Below, piece by piece: positions 1-8,035 of a stretch of 29,812 nucleotides of DNA. The translations under genes were made by a program, and so were the position numbers. The stretch's first letter is position 1. Each line of letters starts with the position of its first letter. The DNA is from MESE01 sp036675035 (lineage in GTDB: Bacteria; Pseudomonadota; Gammaproteobacteria; Burkholderiales; Burkholderiaceae_D), in contig JAKFFO010000136.1 in NCBI GenBank assembly GCA_036675035.1, positions 1 through 29,812 on the forward strand. The letters are read 5' to 3'. The notes under the pieces are model-generated. The model had not been told where the DNA came from. It worked only from the letters and a program-made list of their open reading frames with translations, and did no database searches.

Positions 1-1262
1 ATCTGCCGGTGGTATTGCCGGAAGACTGCGTGCCGGACGGCAGCGGCAACCCTCTGAACAAGCATGAAAAGTTCCTGCACGTGGACTGCCCGCAATGCGG
101 CAAGCCGGCAAGGCGCGAAACCGATACGATGGATACCTTCGTCGATTCATCGTGGTATTACATGCGTTACTGTTCGCCCGGCAAGGGTCTGGAAAATGCG
201 GATTCGATGGTCGACGCACGCAACGATTACTGGATGCCGATGGACCAGTATATCGGCGGCATCGAGCATGCAGTGCTGCACCTGCTGTATGCGCGCTTCT
301 GGACCAAGGTGATGCGCGATTTCGGGCTGGTCAAGTTCGACGAGCCGTTCACCAATCTGCTCACGCAAGGCATGGTGCTGAACGAGACCTATTATCGCGA
401 AGACGACAGCGGCAAGAAGACCTGGTACAACCCGGAAGATGTCGAACTGGACCTGGACGACAAGGGCCGTCCGGTTGCTGCGAGACTGAAGTCTGACGGT
501 ATCGCAGTGGAAATCGGCGGCACGGAAAAAATGTCGAAGTCGAAGAACAACGGCATCGACCCGCAGGCACAGATCGATCAGTATGGCGCGGATACCGCAC
601 GCCTGTTTACGATGTTTGCATCGCCACCGGAACAAACCCTGGAATGGTCGGGTACCGGTGTCGAGGGCGCGAACCGGTTCCTGAGGCGGGTGTGGACCTA
701 CGCCTGCGCTCAGGCACCGCGTATCGCGGCTGCCACACCGTTGAACGTCGCCGCCCTGCCGGAAACGCACAAGGTGTTGCGCCGGGAGTTGCACAAGATT
801 CTCCAGCAAGCCGACCACGACTTCAAGCGCATCCAGTACAACACGGTGGTCTCCGCCGGCATGAAAATGCTGAATACCCTTGATGGCGCAAAGCTCGACG
901 ATTCAGCCGCATCGAATGCGGTGATCAGTGAAGGGCTATCGATTTTCATACGCGTGCTGTATCCGGTCGCACCGCATATCACGCATGTGCTGTGGCAGGA
1001 GCTCGGTTTCGCGAAAATGCATGGCGACATTCTGGATGCACCGTGGCCGCAAGTCGATCCGGCCGCACTGGAGCAGGCTGAAATCGACCTGATGATCCAG
1101 GTCAACGGCAAGCTGCGCGGCAGCATTACGGTTGCGAAGGACGCCGACAAGGCAACCATCGAAGCCGCTGCGCTGGCGAATGAAAATGTACAAAAGTTCG
1201 TCACCGGCGCACCGAAAAAAATCATCATCGTGCCCGGCAAGCTGCTCAACATTGTCGTCTAA
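1..1262 (+). CDS. leuS: Leucyl-tRNA synthetase, C-terminal part (5' end outside window)
   Basis: Class I aminoacyl-tRNA synthetase that charges tRNA-Leu in the cytoplasm. The frame is already open at base 3, so the N-terminal Rossmann half with the HIGH motif lies upstream of the window. What is visible is the end of the catalytic core (DTFVDSSWYY, then the QYIGGIEHAVLHLLYARFW stretch), the KMSKS signature at 528-542 followed by KNNGIDP, the helical anticodon-binding domain with a VAPHITHVLW stretch, and the small C-terminal domain (IQVNGKLRG). About 420 residues are present, as expected for the last half of an enzyme of about 870 residues. The stop lies 6 bases before lptE, which suggests co-transcription. 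The identification is secure; the gene is intact as far as it is visible. Confidence 0.97.
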   Translation, partial: LPVVLPEDCVPDGSGNPLNKHEKFLHVDCPQCGKPARRETDTMDTFVDSSWYYMRYCSPGKGLENADSMVDARNDYWMPMDQYIGGIEHAVLHLLYARFWTKVMRDFGLVKFDEPFTNLLTQGMVLNETYYREDDSGKKTWYNPEDVELDLDDKGRPVAARLKSDGIAVEIGGTEKMSKSKNNGIDPQAQIDQYGADTARLFTMFASPPEQTLEWSGTGVEGANRFLRRVWTYACAQAPRIAAATPLNVAALPETHKVLRRELHKILQQADHDFKRIQYNTVVSAGMKMLNTLDGAKLDDSAASNAVISEGLSIFIRVLYPVAPHITHVLWQELGFAKMHGDILDAPWPQVDPAALEQAEIDLMIQVNGKLRGSITVAKDADKATIEAAALANENVQKFVTGAPKKIIIVPGKLLNIVV

Positions 1263-1268
1263 TCAGAA

Positions 1269-1856
1269 ATGGAATTTGAAATGTTCGCCAAGCGCCGTAT
1301 TTTCTGTGTGCTGACCGTCGCTGCTACACTGGCGTTTGCCGGCTGCGGCTTCAAGCTGCGCGGATCCGGTATCGATGCCGTTCTGCCATTCAAGACCATG
1401 TATGTCGCACTGCCTGAAACCTCTTCGCTGGGTACGGAACTGCGGCGCAATATCAGCGGCGGCGGCACGACCCGGATCGCCGCCAACGCAAAGGTGGCGG
1501 ACGGGGTGGTCGAAGTACTGTCCGAAACACGGAATAAGGAAATTCTTTCGTTGAACAGCCAGGGGCGCGTTCGCGAATATGCGCTTTATTACAATGTCGT
1601 GTTCCGGGTTTTAAACGGCAAGGGCGCCGAGCTTCTTCCGCCGACCACCGTGGCGCTGAAGCGAATCCTCAGCTTCAACGAGTCGGAAGTGCTGGCAAAG
1701 GAAAAGGAAGAAGCTACGTTGTATCGCGACATGCAAAGCGATGCCGTGCGGCAGATTCTGCGACGGATCGCCGCTCTGGCGCCGACGATGCCTGCACCAG
1801 GTAAATCCGATGCGCCTGCACCCTCACCCGCTCCCGCCGTACCGACTGCGCGATAG
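1269..1856 (+). CDS. lptE: LPS-assembly lipoprotein LptE
   Basis: Outer-membrane lipoprotein that plugs the LptD barrel and helps deliver lipopolysaccharide to the cell surface. The 195-residue product starts with a basic, hydrophobic lipoprotein signal ending in a lipobox (LAFAGC, acylated Cys26), followed directly by GFKLRGSG, the usual start of mature LptE. The C-terminus is Pro/Ala-rich and low in complexity, probably a disordered tail. An in-frame Met at 1281 would give a shorter and more typical signal peptide; neither start has a strong ribosome binding site, which fits translational coupling to leuS just upstream. Placement between leuS and holA is the conserved order in Burkholderiales and supports the call. 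Confidence 0.93.
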   Translation: MEFEMFAKRRIFCVLTVAATLAFAGCGFKLRGSGIDAVLPFKTMYVALPETSSLGTELRRNISGGGTTRIAANAKVADGVVEVLSETRNKEILSLNSQGRVREYALYYNVVFRVLNGKGAELLPPTTVALKRILSFNESEVLAKEKEEATLYRDMQSDAVRQILRRIAALAPTMPAPGKSDAPAPSPAPAVPTAR

Positions 1857-1862
1857 ATCATC

Positions 1863-2882
1863 ATGCAACTGCGGATCGACGCGCTCGACGCACATCTGGC
1901 CAAGTCGCTTGCACCGTTATACGTAATAACCAGCGACGAACATTTGCTGGCGCTGGAAGCCGGTGACAAGATTCGCCATGCTGCACGGGCGCAAGGTTTC
2001 TCGGAACGCGAAGTAATGACGATCGAGCGCGGTTTCAAATGGGGCGAATTGCTGGCGGCAAACCAATCCCAGTCGCTGTTCGGCGACAAAAAACTGATCG
2101 AACTTCGCATCCCGACCGGCAAGCCCGGAAAGGATGGCGGGCAGGCGCTGCAACAGTATGCAGCGACGTTAAGCCCCGACAACGTCACGCTGATCACATT
2201 GCCGAAACTGGACTGGGCCACGCAGAAAGCTGCGTGGGTAAGCGCGTTGCAGCAGGCCGGTGCGTTCATCGATATTCCATTGGTCGAAAGAGCGCAGCTG
2301 CCGGCCTGGATCGGCGCCCGGCTTGCCTTGCAGCGCCAGAACGCGGACAAGCAGAGTATCGGGTTCATCGCAGACCGGGTCGAAGGCAATTTGCTTGCGG
2401 CGCACCAGGAAATTCAAAAACTCTCGCTACTCTATCCGGAAGGCAAACTGACATTCGAGCAAATACAGGATGCGGTATTGAACGTCGCGCGATACGATGT
2501 ATTCAAATTGAACGAGGCAATGCTGTCGGGCGATGCGGAACGGCTCGTACGCATGGTGGAAGGATTAAAAGGTGAAGGCGAGGCGCTGCCGTTGGTGCTC
2601 TGGGCAGTTGCCGAAGAAGTACGCATGCTGCTGAAGTTGAAAGCCGGCGTAGCACAAGGCAAGGCGCTTGGATCGCTGTTGAAGGAATATCGAATATGGG
2701 GGCCGCGCGAGCGCCTGATGGAACCGGCATTGCGGCGGCTCAGCCTGGCGACGCTGGAGCGCGCGCTGCAGGAAGCCGCGCAAATCGATAAGATGATCAA
2801 AGGTTTACGGGCGAAAGCTTTTTCCGGCGATGCATGGGATGCATTGCGCGAGCTCGGATTGAAGGTCGCGCACGGGCGGTAG
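1863..2882 (+). CDS. holA: DNA polymerase III delta subunit
   Basis: Clamp-loader subunit that opens the beta sliding clamp during replication. The 339-residue protein has the family layout: an N-terminal AAA+-like part (APLYVITSDEHLLALEAGDKIR, then SLFGDKKLIELR), a middle part around RVEGNLLAAHQEIQKLSLLYP, and a C-terminal helical collar domain containing LWAVAEEVRMLLKLK. As in other delta subunits, no ATP-binding P-loop is apparent. Only 6 bases separate it from lptE, and the ATG at 1863 is the natural start. The gene is followed by a 160-base gap with REP-like hairpins, so the leuS-lptE-holA transcript may end there. Confidence 0.95.
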   Translation: MQLRIDALDAHLAKSLAPLYVITSDEHLLALEAGDKIRHAARAQGFSEREVMTIERGFKWGELLAANQSQSLFGDKKLIELRIPTGKPGKDGGQALQQYAATLSPDNVTLITLPKLDWATQKAAWVSALQQAGAFIDIPLVERAQLPAWIGARLALQRQNADKQSIGFIADRVEGNLLAAHQEIQKLSLLYPEGKLTFEQIQDAVLNVARYDVFKLNEAMLSGDAERLVRMVEGLKGEGEALPLVLWAVAEEVRMLLKLKAGVAQGKALGSLLKEYRIWGPRERLMEPALRRLSLATLERALQEAAQIDKMIKGLRAKAFSGDAWDALRELGLKVAHGR

Positions 2883-2890
2883 CAGTGCAA

Positions 2891-2992
2891 GGCGGAAAAG
2901 CGCAGCGCCTTCCGCCGTTTGCGTGTTTGCGGACAAACTGCGTGCTTGTGGTTATGCATCGGGCGGATAGCGCTGCACTCATCCACCCTACG
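2891..2992. repeat. Inverted pair of REP-like palindromes between holA and proA
   Basis: Two palindromic units of one family lie in opposite orientation. The first (2891-2916) has GGCGGAA and TTCCGCC arms around a GCGCAGCGC core. The second (2961-2988) has GGGCGGAT and ATCCACCC arms around AGCGCTGC; its reverse complement matches the first unit's pattern GGYGGA..AGYGCAGCGC..TCCGCC. The second unit is followed by a T-rich stretch (CGCTTTTTCTT), so the pair may also end the holA transcript. Sequences of this type are dispersed in many proteobacterial genomes; copy number cannot be judged from this window. Confidence 0.6.
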
Positions 2993-3042
2993 CTTTTTCT
3001 TCGTCTCATTTCTGCATGAATTTTTAAGCACTATTATCGAAT

Positions 3043-4308
3043 ATGGATATCAAGCATTACATGAATGACGTCGGTCAGCGCGCTCGCAAGGCGTCGCGTG
3101 CGATGGCCAAGGCCGATACCGCCGCGAAAAATCGGGCGCTGTCGCTGATTGCCGTCGCGATTCGCCGCGACGCCGACTTGCTGCGCGCTGCCAATAAAAA
3201 AGACCTTGATGCTGCCGGCGCCAATGGCCTGGCGCCCGCGATGCTGGATCGGCTGACGCTATCCGACAAGGCGATCGACACGATGGCAGAAGGCCTGGAG
3301 CAGATCGTCGCACTGGCCGATCCAATCGGTGAAATATCGAACATGAAGTACCGTCCAACCGGCATCCAGGTCGGACAGATGCGGGTACCGCTGGGCGTAA
3401 TCGGCATCATTTACGAAGCACGTCCGAACGTGACCGTCGATGCGGCCGGCCTGTGCATCAAGAGCGGTAACGCAACCATTCTGCGCGGCGGATCGGAGGC
3501 GATTCATTGCAACCAGGCGCTGGCGAAACTGGTCAAGGAAGGACTCGCTGGCGCCGGCCTGCCTGCCGATGCGGTGCAGATTGTCGAAACCACCGACCGC
3601 GCCGCAGTCGGCGAACTGATCACGATGCCGCAATACGTGGACGTGATCGTTCCACGTGGCGGCAAAGGACTGATCGAACGGTTGATGCGCGAATCGAAAG
3701 TGCCGATGATCAAGCACCTGGACGGCATTTGCCATGTGTATATCGACGACAAGGCCGACATCGAGAAGGCATTGAAGATCGCATTCAACGCCAAGTGCCA
3801 GCGCTACGGTACCTGCAACACGATGGAGACCCTGCTCGTGGCGCGCGCAATCGCACCGAAAATCCTGCCGGAACTGGCCAGCCTGTATGGCACCAGGGAT
3901 GTCGAGCTGCGTGCCGACAACGAGGCGCACGTACTATTGACCGGCTACCCGTATCTGGCAATGGCGTCGGAAGAAGACTGGCGTACCGAATATCTTGCCG
4001 GAATACTTTCCGTCAAAATCGTCGCCGATATCGATGAAGCGATCGATCATATCAACCGGTATTCGTCGCAGCATACCGATGCGATCGTCACCGAAGATTA
4101 CACGCGCGCGATGCGCTTCCTGCGCGAAGTCGATTCGGCATCGGTGATGGTCAATGCATCGACCCGCTTTGCTGACGGATTCGAATACGGCCTCGGCGCC
4201 GAGATCGGCATTTCGAACGACAAACTGCATGCGCGCGGACCGGTTGGCCTGGAAGGCCTGACATCGCTGAAATACGTGGTGTTCGGGAATGGAGAGGTAC
4301 GCGAATAA
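3043..4308 (+). CDS. proA: Gamma-glutamyl phosphate reductase
   Basis: Second step of proline synthesis: NADPH-dependent reduction of gamma-glutamyl phosphate to glutamate-5-semialdehyde. The 421-residue length is standard. Family signatures are VPLGVIGIIYEARPNVT (residues 116-131), SGNATILRGGSEA (141-153), the catalytic cysteine C258 in QRYGTCNTMETLL, and the C-terminal FADGFEYGLGAEIGIS and HARGPVGLEGLTS blocks. The ATG at 3043 is the first in-frame start after the intergenic repeats. The glutamate kinase gene proB is not adjacent, which is usual in Burkholderiales, where proA follows holA. Confidence 0.97.
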   Translation: MDIKHYMNDVGQRARKASRAMAKADTAAKNRALSLIAVAIRRDADLLRAANKKDLDAAGANGLAPAMLDRLTLSDKAIDTMAEGLEQIVALADPIGEISNMKYRPTGIQVGQMRVPLGVIGIIYEARPNVTVDAAGLCIKSGNATILRGGSEAIHCNQALAKLVKEGLAGAGLPADAVQIVETTDRAAVGELITMPQYVDVIVPRGGKGLIERLMRESKVPMIKHLDGICHVYIDDKADIEKALKIAFNAKCQRYGTCNTMETLLVARAIAPKILPELASLYGTRDVELRADNEAHVLLTGYPYLAMASEEDWRTEYLAGILSVKIVADIDEAIDHINRYSSQHTDAIVTEDYTRAMRFLREVDSASVMVNASTRFADGFEYGLGAEIGISNDKLHARGPVGLEGLTSLKYVVFGNGEVRE

Positions 4309-4314
4309 TCATTT

Positions 4315-4413
4315 ATCCCTCCCTTTCAACGGGAGGATCAGGGAGGAAACGGATTCTGTGGCTCAACACTGGCCCATTCCCATCCCGGCCTTTCCCTCGA
4401 AGGGAAAGGAAGA
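4315..4413. repeat. Facing pair of intergenic inverted repeats downstream of proA
   Basis: Two G/C-strand-biased units face each other. The left one (about 4315-4357) contains CCTCCC (4318-4323) pairing with GGGAGG (4331-4336). The right one (about 4372-4413) contains a 9-bp stem, CCTTTCCCT (4389-4397) with AGGGAAAGG (4401-4409), loop CGA. Read on the opposite strand, the right unit continues into a GGCCGGGATGGG run, so both look like copies of one repeat type placed head to head. There is no T-run after either hairpin. The pair may act as a processing or weak termination site between proA and the next gene. Confidence 0.55.
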
Positions 4414-4436
4414 CCTCAGAAAAGACCGGTTGAATA

Positions 4437-4859
4437 ATGCTCTGGATTAAAGCGCTGCACATCGTATTTGTCGTGTCCTGGTTCGCCGGCCTGTTTTATC
4501 TGCCGCGCATCCTGGTGAATCTCGCGATGGAACAAGAGACCGCTGCGAGCGAACGCCTGCGCCTGATGGCCCGCAAGCTGTATCGTTTCATGACCATGCT
4601 GGCCATTCCCGCCCTGGTATTCGGTGTTTGGCTGTGGCTCGGCTACGGCATCGGCAAGGGACCCGGAAACGCGTGGCTGCACGCAAAGCTCGCACTGGTC
4701 ATACTGCTGATCGGATATCACCACGCCTGCGGATCGTTGCTGAAAAAATTTGAAACCGGGCGCAATAGCCGCAGTCATACCTGGTACCGCTGGTTCAACG
4801 AAGTGCCGGTGATTATTTTGCTCGCAATCGTGATCCTGGTCGTAGTCAAACCATTCTAA
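4437..4859 (+). CDS. hemJ: HemJ/CopD-family membrane protein (putative protoporphyrinogen IX oxidase)
   Basis: A 140-residue inner-membrane protein with four predicted transmembrane helices (about 3-22, 50-70, 82-97 and 122-138). It begins MLWIKALHIVFVVSWFAG and carries the invariant His8, the W80-L-H-A-K84 segment on the third helix, and a YRWFNEVP motif before the last helix. These match the HemJ group, which oxidises protoporphyrinogen IX in haem synthesis; His8 and Lys84 correspond to the functionally important His and Lys known in that family. Distant CopD-domain proteins share the fold, so the enzymatic role is inferred. It is followed after 22 bases by the next gene and may be co-transcribed with it. 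Confidence 0.8.
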   Translation: MLWIKALHIVFVVSWFAGLFYLPRILVNLAMEQETAASERLRLMARKLYRFMTMLAIPALVFGVWLWLGYGIGKGPGNAWLHAKLALVILLIGYHHACGSLLKKFETGRNSRSHTWYRWFNEVPVIILLAIVILVVVKPF

Positions 4860-4881
4860 CCCCAGCCTTGCGGAGTTTTTC

Positions 4882-5484
4882 ATGGCAAAAACATGTGAGT
4901 ACTATATTGCTCCTCAATCGCCGTTCGTCTATCTGGGGCATGCACGTTTTGCCGCGCTGGCAAAACAATACGGCGTTCAGGTAGAAATAAAACCCTGTGA
5001 CCTGGGCAGGATATTCAGCCTGTCCGGCGGCGTGCCGCTGGCCAAGCGCCCGCCACAGCGGCAGGCCTATCGGCTGTTGGAGCTGCAGCGCTGGAGCGAG
5101 CACCTTGGTCTCCCATTGAATCTGAACCCAAAATTTTTTCCGGTATCCGGCGACCTTGCCGCAAAACTGATCGTGGCCGCCAAACTGGCGCATGGCACTG
5201 ACGGTGCGATGGCACTGACCGGTGCAGTGACGCGTGCGGTCTGGGCGGAAGATAAAAACATTGCCGACGCCGATACGCTGATTGCAATTGCCGGCGCATG
5301 TGGCCATGACGGCAAGGAGCTGCTGAAAGCCGCCGAAACTGCCAGCATCCAGGCCGAGTACGATCGGTTTACCGACGATGCGATCGCCGCAAATGTATTT
5401 GGCGCGCCATGGTATGTCGTCGATGGCCAGGGGTATTGGGGACAGGACCGGCTTGATTTTGTCGAGCGGGCATTCGCCAAATAG
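4882..5484 (+). CDS. 2-hydroxychromene-2-carboxylate isomerase-like (DsbA/GST-kappa fold) protein
   Basis: A 200-residue soluble thioredoxin-fold protein of the HCCA isomerase/GST-kappa group. The start YYIAPQSPFVYLGH places a Ser-Pro pair (Ser13) where GST-kappa enzymes hold the catalytic serine and DsbA proteins hold Cys-X-X-Cys. The C-terminal VFGAPWYVVDGQGYWGQDRLDFVERAF block is very typical of the family. A GGAG sequence lies 7 bases before the ATG. Known members isomerise hydroxychromene carboxylate in naphthalene degradation or conjugate glutathione. No aromatic-degradation genes are nearby, so the substrate is unknown and a glutathione-dependent housekeeping or detoxification role is as likely. 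Confidence 0.85.
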   Translation: MAKTCEYYIAPQSPFVYLGHARFAALAKQYGVQVEIKPCDLGRIFSLSGGVPLAKRPPQRQAYRLLELQRWSEHLGLPLNLNPKFFPVSGDLAAKLIVAAKLAHGTDGAMALTGAVTRAVWAEDKNIADADTLIAIAGACGHDGKELLKAAETASIQAEYDRFTDDAIAANVFGAPWYVVDGQGYWGQDRLDFVERAFAK

Positions 5485-5540
5485 TTGTTTGCCGTTCCGG
5501 TACTGACCGGAGCGATTATTTAATGGATAAAGGGTTCTCC

Positions 5541-6755
5541 ATGTCGCATTCTTCACATTCCTATTTTTGCCCCTGCCCGCGCGGACTGGAGGCCGCACTG
5601 GCCGAAGAACTCGGCGAGATTGCGCAGCAACACTCAACGCTCAAGGTACACAATCAAGTGCCGGGCGGCGTGCACTGTTCCGGTTCGCTGGCTGATGCCT
5701 ATCGCATCAATCTGCATTCGCGCATCGCATCGCGCGTGCTGATGCGCATGGCGCATGCCAGCTACGCGAATGAAAACGATATTTACGATCTTGCCCTGGC
5801 ACAGCCTTGGGAAGACTGGTTCGGCGTGCAGCATACGATCCGCATCGATGTCACCGCGATCAAGTCGCCGCTGCGCAGCCTGGAATTCACCACGCTGAAA
5901 ATCAAGGATGCAATCTGCGACCGCTTCCGCGATATCTGTTCCGAACGGCCATCGGTCGACACCCGGACGCCGGACATGCGCATCGTCGGCTTCCTGGATG
6001 CACGCAACTTCACGCTTTATCTCGACACCTCCGGCGAAGCACTGTTCAAGCGCGGCTGGCGACTGGACACGGGCGACGCACCATTGCGTGAAAACCTGGC
6101 GGCGGGATTGCTGCGCGTAGCCGGCTGGAAGCCCGGCATGGTGCTGTTCGATCCGATGTGCGGGTCCGGAACGATCCTTGCCGAAGCAGCACAAATGCTG
6201 GCCGGTATCCCGCCGGGCGCGCACCGTGAGTTCTCGTTCGAAAAATTCAACGGATTCAGTCCCGATGAATGGCAGGCAATCAAAGCCAGCGTCAAACCAA
6301 GTCCATTGCCGAAGTCGCCGACGATTTTCGGCAGCGATATCTCGGGCGACATGATCGTGATGACCCGGAACAATCTGAACAAGGCAGGCATTCGTTTCGA
6401 CATTCCGTTGAAGCAAATCGAAGCGCAGGAAGTCAAGCCGCCGACCGACATACCAGGGATCATCGTCACCAATCCGCCGTATGGCGAGCGGATCGGCGTG
6501 CGCGGCGACAGCACGATTGAAACCGACGAAATGGCAGCTTCTTTTTTCAGCGCGTTCGGCACTACTTTGAAACAGCGCTTCGCCGGCTGGCAGGTATTTC
6601 TGTTCTCCGCAGACCTCGGGTTGCCTAAACTGCTGCGCCTGAAGGAAGCGCGCAAGACCCCGTTCTTCAATGGTGCGCTGGAATGCAGGTTGTTCCGTTT
6701 CGACATGGTTGCGGGCTTCAACCGCCGCGAACAAGCCAAGCCGAAAAACCTCTGA
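5541..6755 (+). CDS. rlmL: THUMP-domain class I RNA methyltransferase (RlmL-like)
   Basis: Probable S-adenosylmethionine-dependent 23S rRNA (G2445-N2) methyltransferase. The N-terminal part (YFCPCPRGLEAALAEEL, then a THUMP domain to about residue 160) binds RNA. The Rossmann domain carries the SAM-binding DPMCGSGT motif (204-211) and the base-methylating TNPPYGER motif (310-317). E. coli RlmL is a fusion of about 700 residues with an RlmK domain; this protein of about 404 residues corresponds to the RlmL half only, as is common in Betaproteobacteria. I chose the ATG at 5541 because AAAGGG sits 7 bases upstream; an in-frame ATG at 5523 (GGAG 10 bases upstream) would add six residues. Confidence 0.88.
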   Translation: MSHSSHSYFCPCPRGLEAALAEELGEIAQQHSTLKVHNQVPGGVHCSGSLADAYRINLHSRIASRVLMRMAHASYANENDIYDLALAQPWEDWFGVQHTIRIDVTAIKSPLRSLEFTTLKIKDAICDRFRDICSERPSVDTRTPDMRIVGFLDARNFTLYLDTSGEALFKRGWRLDTGDAPLRENLAAGLLRVAGWKPGMVLFDPMCGSGTILAEAAQMLAGIPPGAHREFSFEKFNGFSPDEWQAIKASVKPSPLPKSPTIFGSDISGDMIVMTRNNLNKAGIRFDIPLKQIEAQEVKPPTDIPGIIVTNPPYGERIGVRGDSTIETDEMAASFFSAFGTTLKQRFAGWQVFLFSADLGLPKLLRLKEARKTPFFNGALECRLFRFDMVAGFNRREQAKPKNL

Positions 6756-6766
6756 TGCTGAAAGCC

Positions 6767-6786
6767 CCTGACACAACGCTGTCAGG
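6767..6786 (+). terminator. Hairpin after the RlmL-like gene
   Basis: A perfect 7-bp stem (CCTGACA with TGTCAGG) around a 6-base loop lies 11 bases past the stop codon. It has no T-run, so if it ends transcription it does so weakly or with Rho; it could also be an mRNA end-protecting stem. Confidence 0.35.
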
Positions 6787-6837
6787 AGCCTGCATGCATG
6801 ATGTCTCCATGCCATTTGGCATTTCAAGGAGACTCTC

Positions 6838-7221
6838 ATGCACACAAAAATCAACTGGTTCGAAATCCCTTCCAACGACTTCGCGCGTGCGACAAGTTTT
6901 TATGAAACATTGTTCGACACCAGGCTGACGATTGACCAGTCCGGCCCGATCAAAATGGGAATATTCATGACCGCAACCGACGACGCCTGCGGCTGCGTGT
7001 TGCAGAGTGAACATTACCAGCCAAGTTCCGAAGGACCGGTAATTTATCTGGACGCGACGCCATCGATCGACCAAGTCCTGGCCCGCATCGAACCCGCCGG
7101 CGGAAAGATCGTGATGGAAAAAATGCAGTTGCCGGACAACCTTGGTTTCATCAGCCATTTCATCGACACCGAAGGAAATCGACTGGCGCTGCATCAGTGG
7201 CCGGAAAAGGCAGCTGCCTGA
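6838..7221 (+). CDS. VOC-family (glyoxalase/bleomycin-resistance fold) protein
   Basis: A 127-residue cytosolic protein made of two beta-alpha-beta-beta-beta units. Typical VOC features are the start INWFEIPSNDFARATSFYETLF, the central GPVIYLDA strand, the IEPAGGKIVMEKM segment, and the end FISHFIDTEGNRLALHQ. Members include glyoxalases, dioxygenases and drug-binding proteins; single-domain proteins like this one are mostly uncharacterised, so the substrate cannot be named. An AAGGAGA ribosome binding site sits 6 bases before the ATG, which fixes the start. A PaaI-type thioesterase follows within 20 bases, suggesting a two-gene unit. Confidence 0.85.
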   Translation: MHTKINWFEIPSNDFARATSFYETLFDTRLTIDQSGPIKMGIFMTATDDACGCVLQSEHYQPSSEGPVIYLDATPSIDQVLARIEPAGGKIVMEKMQLPDNLGFISHFIDTEGNRLALHQWPEKAAA

Positions 7222-7241
7222 TTTTATCGAAAGGACAGACT

Positions 7242-7661
7242 ATGGACCGGAACGCATTTTTCTGGAAAATCCAGGAAGGAAAATTGCCGCAGCCGAAAAG
7301 TGCAATGGCCTTGGGCGCCAATATCCTGTCCGTCGATTCCGGCATCGGTTGCATCGAAATCGATTTCGAAGGAAAAGAAGAGTTCATCAACCCAGCCGGC
7401 AAGATACAGGGCGGATTTCTGGCGGCAATGCTGGATGATACGATGGGCCCAGCACTCGCGGCCACGCTGAAAGCCGGCGAGTTTGCGCCGACCCTCGATC
7501 TGCATGTGCAGTTCCTGAATCCGGCGGTTCCGGGAAAACTTCATGGCACGGGTCGAGTGGTACGGCGCGGGGGCTCGGTCTGCTTTCTGTCGGGAGAACT
7601 GCATCAGGACGGCCGCATAGTTGCGACTGCGATCGCAACCGCACTGATTCGTGGTCTATGA
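7242..7661 (+). CDS. PaaI-type hotdog-fold thioesterase
   Basis: A 139-residue hotdog-fold acyl-CoA thioesterase. The active-site block FINPAGKIQGGFLAAMLDDTMG (from residue 49) matches the PaaI pattern, with Asn50 and the helix Asp65/Asp66 in the usual positions for catalysis. The later TLDLHVQFLNPAVPGKLHGTGRVVRRGGSVCFLSGEL strands complete the fold. The start at 7242 is set by AAAGGA about 8 bases upstream; the frame is open further upstream, but that overlaps the VOC gene. The protein probably hydrolyses small or aromatic acyl-CoA esters. The neighbours do not reveal the pathway. Confidence 0.86.
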   Translation: MDRNAFFWKIQEGKLPQPKSAMALGANILSVDSGIGCIEIDFEGKEEFINPAGKIQGGFLAAMLDDTMGPALAATLKAGEFAPTLDLHVQFLNPAVPGKLHGTGRVVRRGGSVCFLSGELHQDGRIVATAIATALIRGL

Positions 7662-7737
7662 ATCCGCTGTAGTGCCATTATTCCGTTGCCAAAGACCGAT
7701 ACTGGACGGTCGCTTCCATACTTGCCACAATCAAATC

Positions 7738-8022
7738 ATGAGGAGACAAGACATCAATACACGGCACTTATCCGATCTGCGCAATTTTGGTCCGCGATCC
7801 GTCGCGATGCTGGCCGAGATCGGTATCCATACCCATGCAGAACTGGCGTCATGCGGCGCAATGGATGCGTTCATACAGCTCAGGCAGACCGGCCAACCAG
7901 CCAGTCTGAACATGCTATGGGCAATCGAGAGCGCGCTGACCGACCGTGACTGGAAGCAGGCCGCGCGCGACGACCGGCTGCACTTGCTCACCGAACTGGA
8001 ATCGCGCGGAGTAGTTCCATGA
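7738..8022 (+). CDS. TfoX C-terminal-domain protein
   Basis: A 94-residue protein that is almost entirely a TfoX_C (Sxy C-terminal) helix-hairpin-helix-like domain: LSDLRNFGPRSVAMLAEIGIHTHAELASCGAMDAFIQLR, then LNMLWAIESALTDRDWKQAARDDRLHLLTELE. In gammaproteobacteria TfoX/Sxy promotes competence gene expression. Stand-alone C-terminal-domain proteins are widespread and mostly unstudied, so a role in DNA uptake is not established here. The ATG at 7738 has no clear ribosome binding site; the reading frame is open back to 7651, but the upstream residues do not look coding. It ends 13 bases before the YafY-type regulator. Confidence 0.75.
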   Translation: MRRQDINTRHLSDLRNFGPRSVAMLAEIGIHTHAELASCGAMDAFIQLRQTGQPASLNMLWAIESALTDRDWKQAARDDRLHLLTELESRGVVP

Positions 8023-8035
8023 GAACCTTTCGCTG

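Noticed and set aside
147..818. Minus-strand 223-codon frame inside leuS
   Set aside because: Mirror of the leuS codon pattern in a GC-rich gene, without motif or start signal.
5634..6875. A 413-codon minus-strand frame opposite the RlmL-like gene
   Set aside because: Antisense to a gene with clear motifs; no ribosome binding site or recognisable protein.
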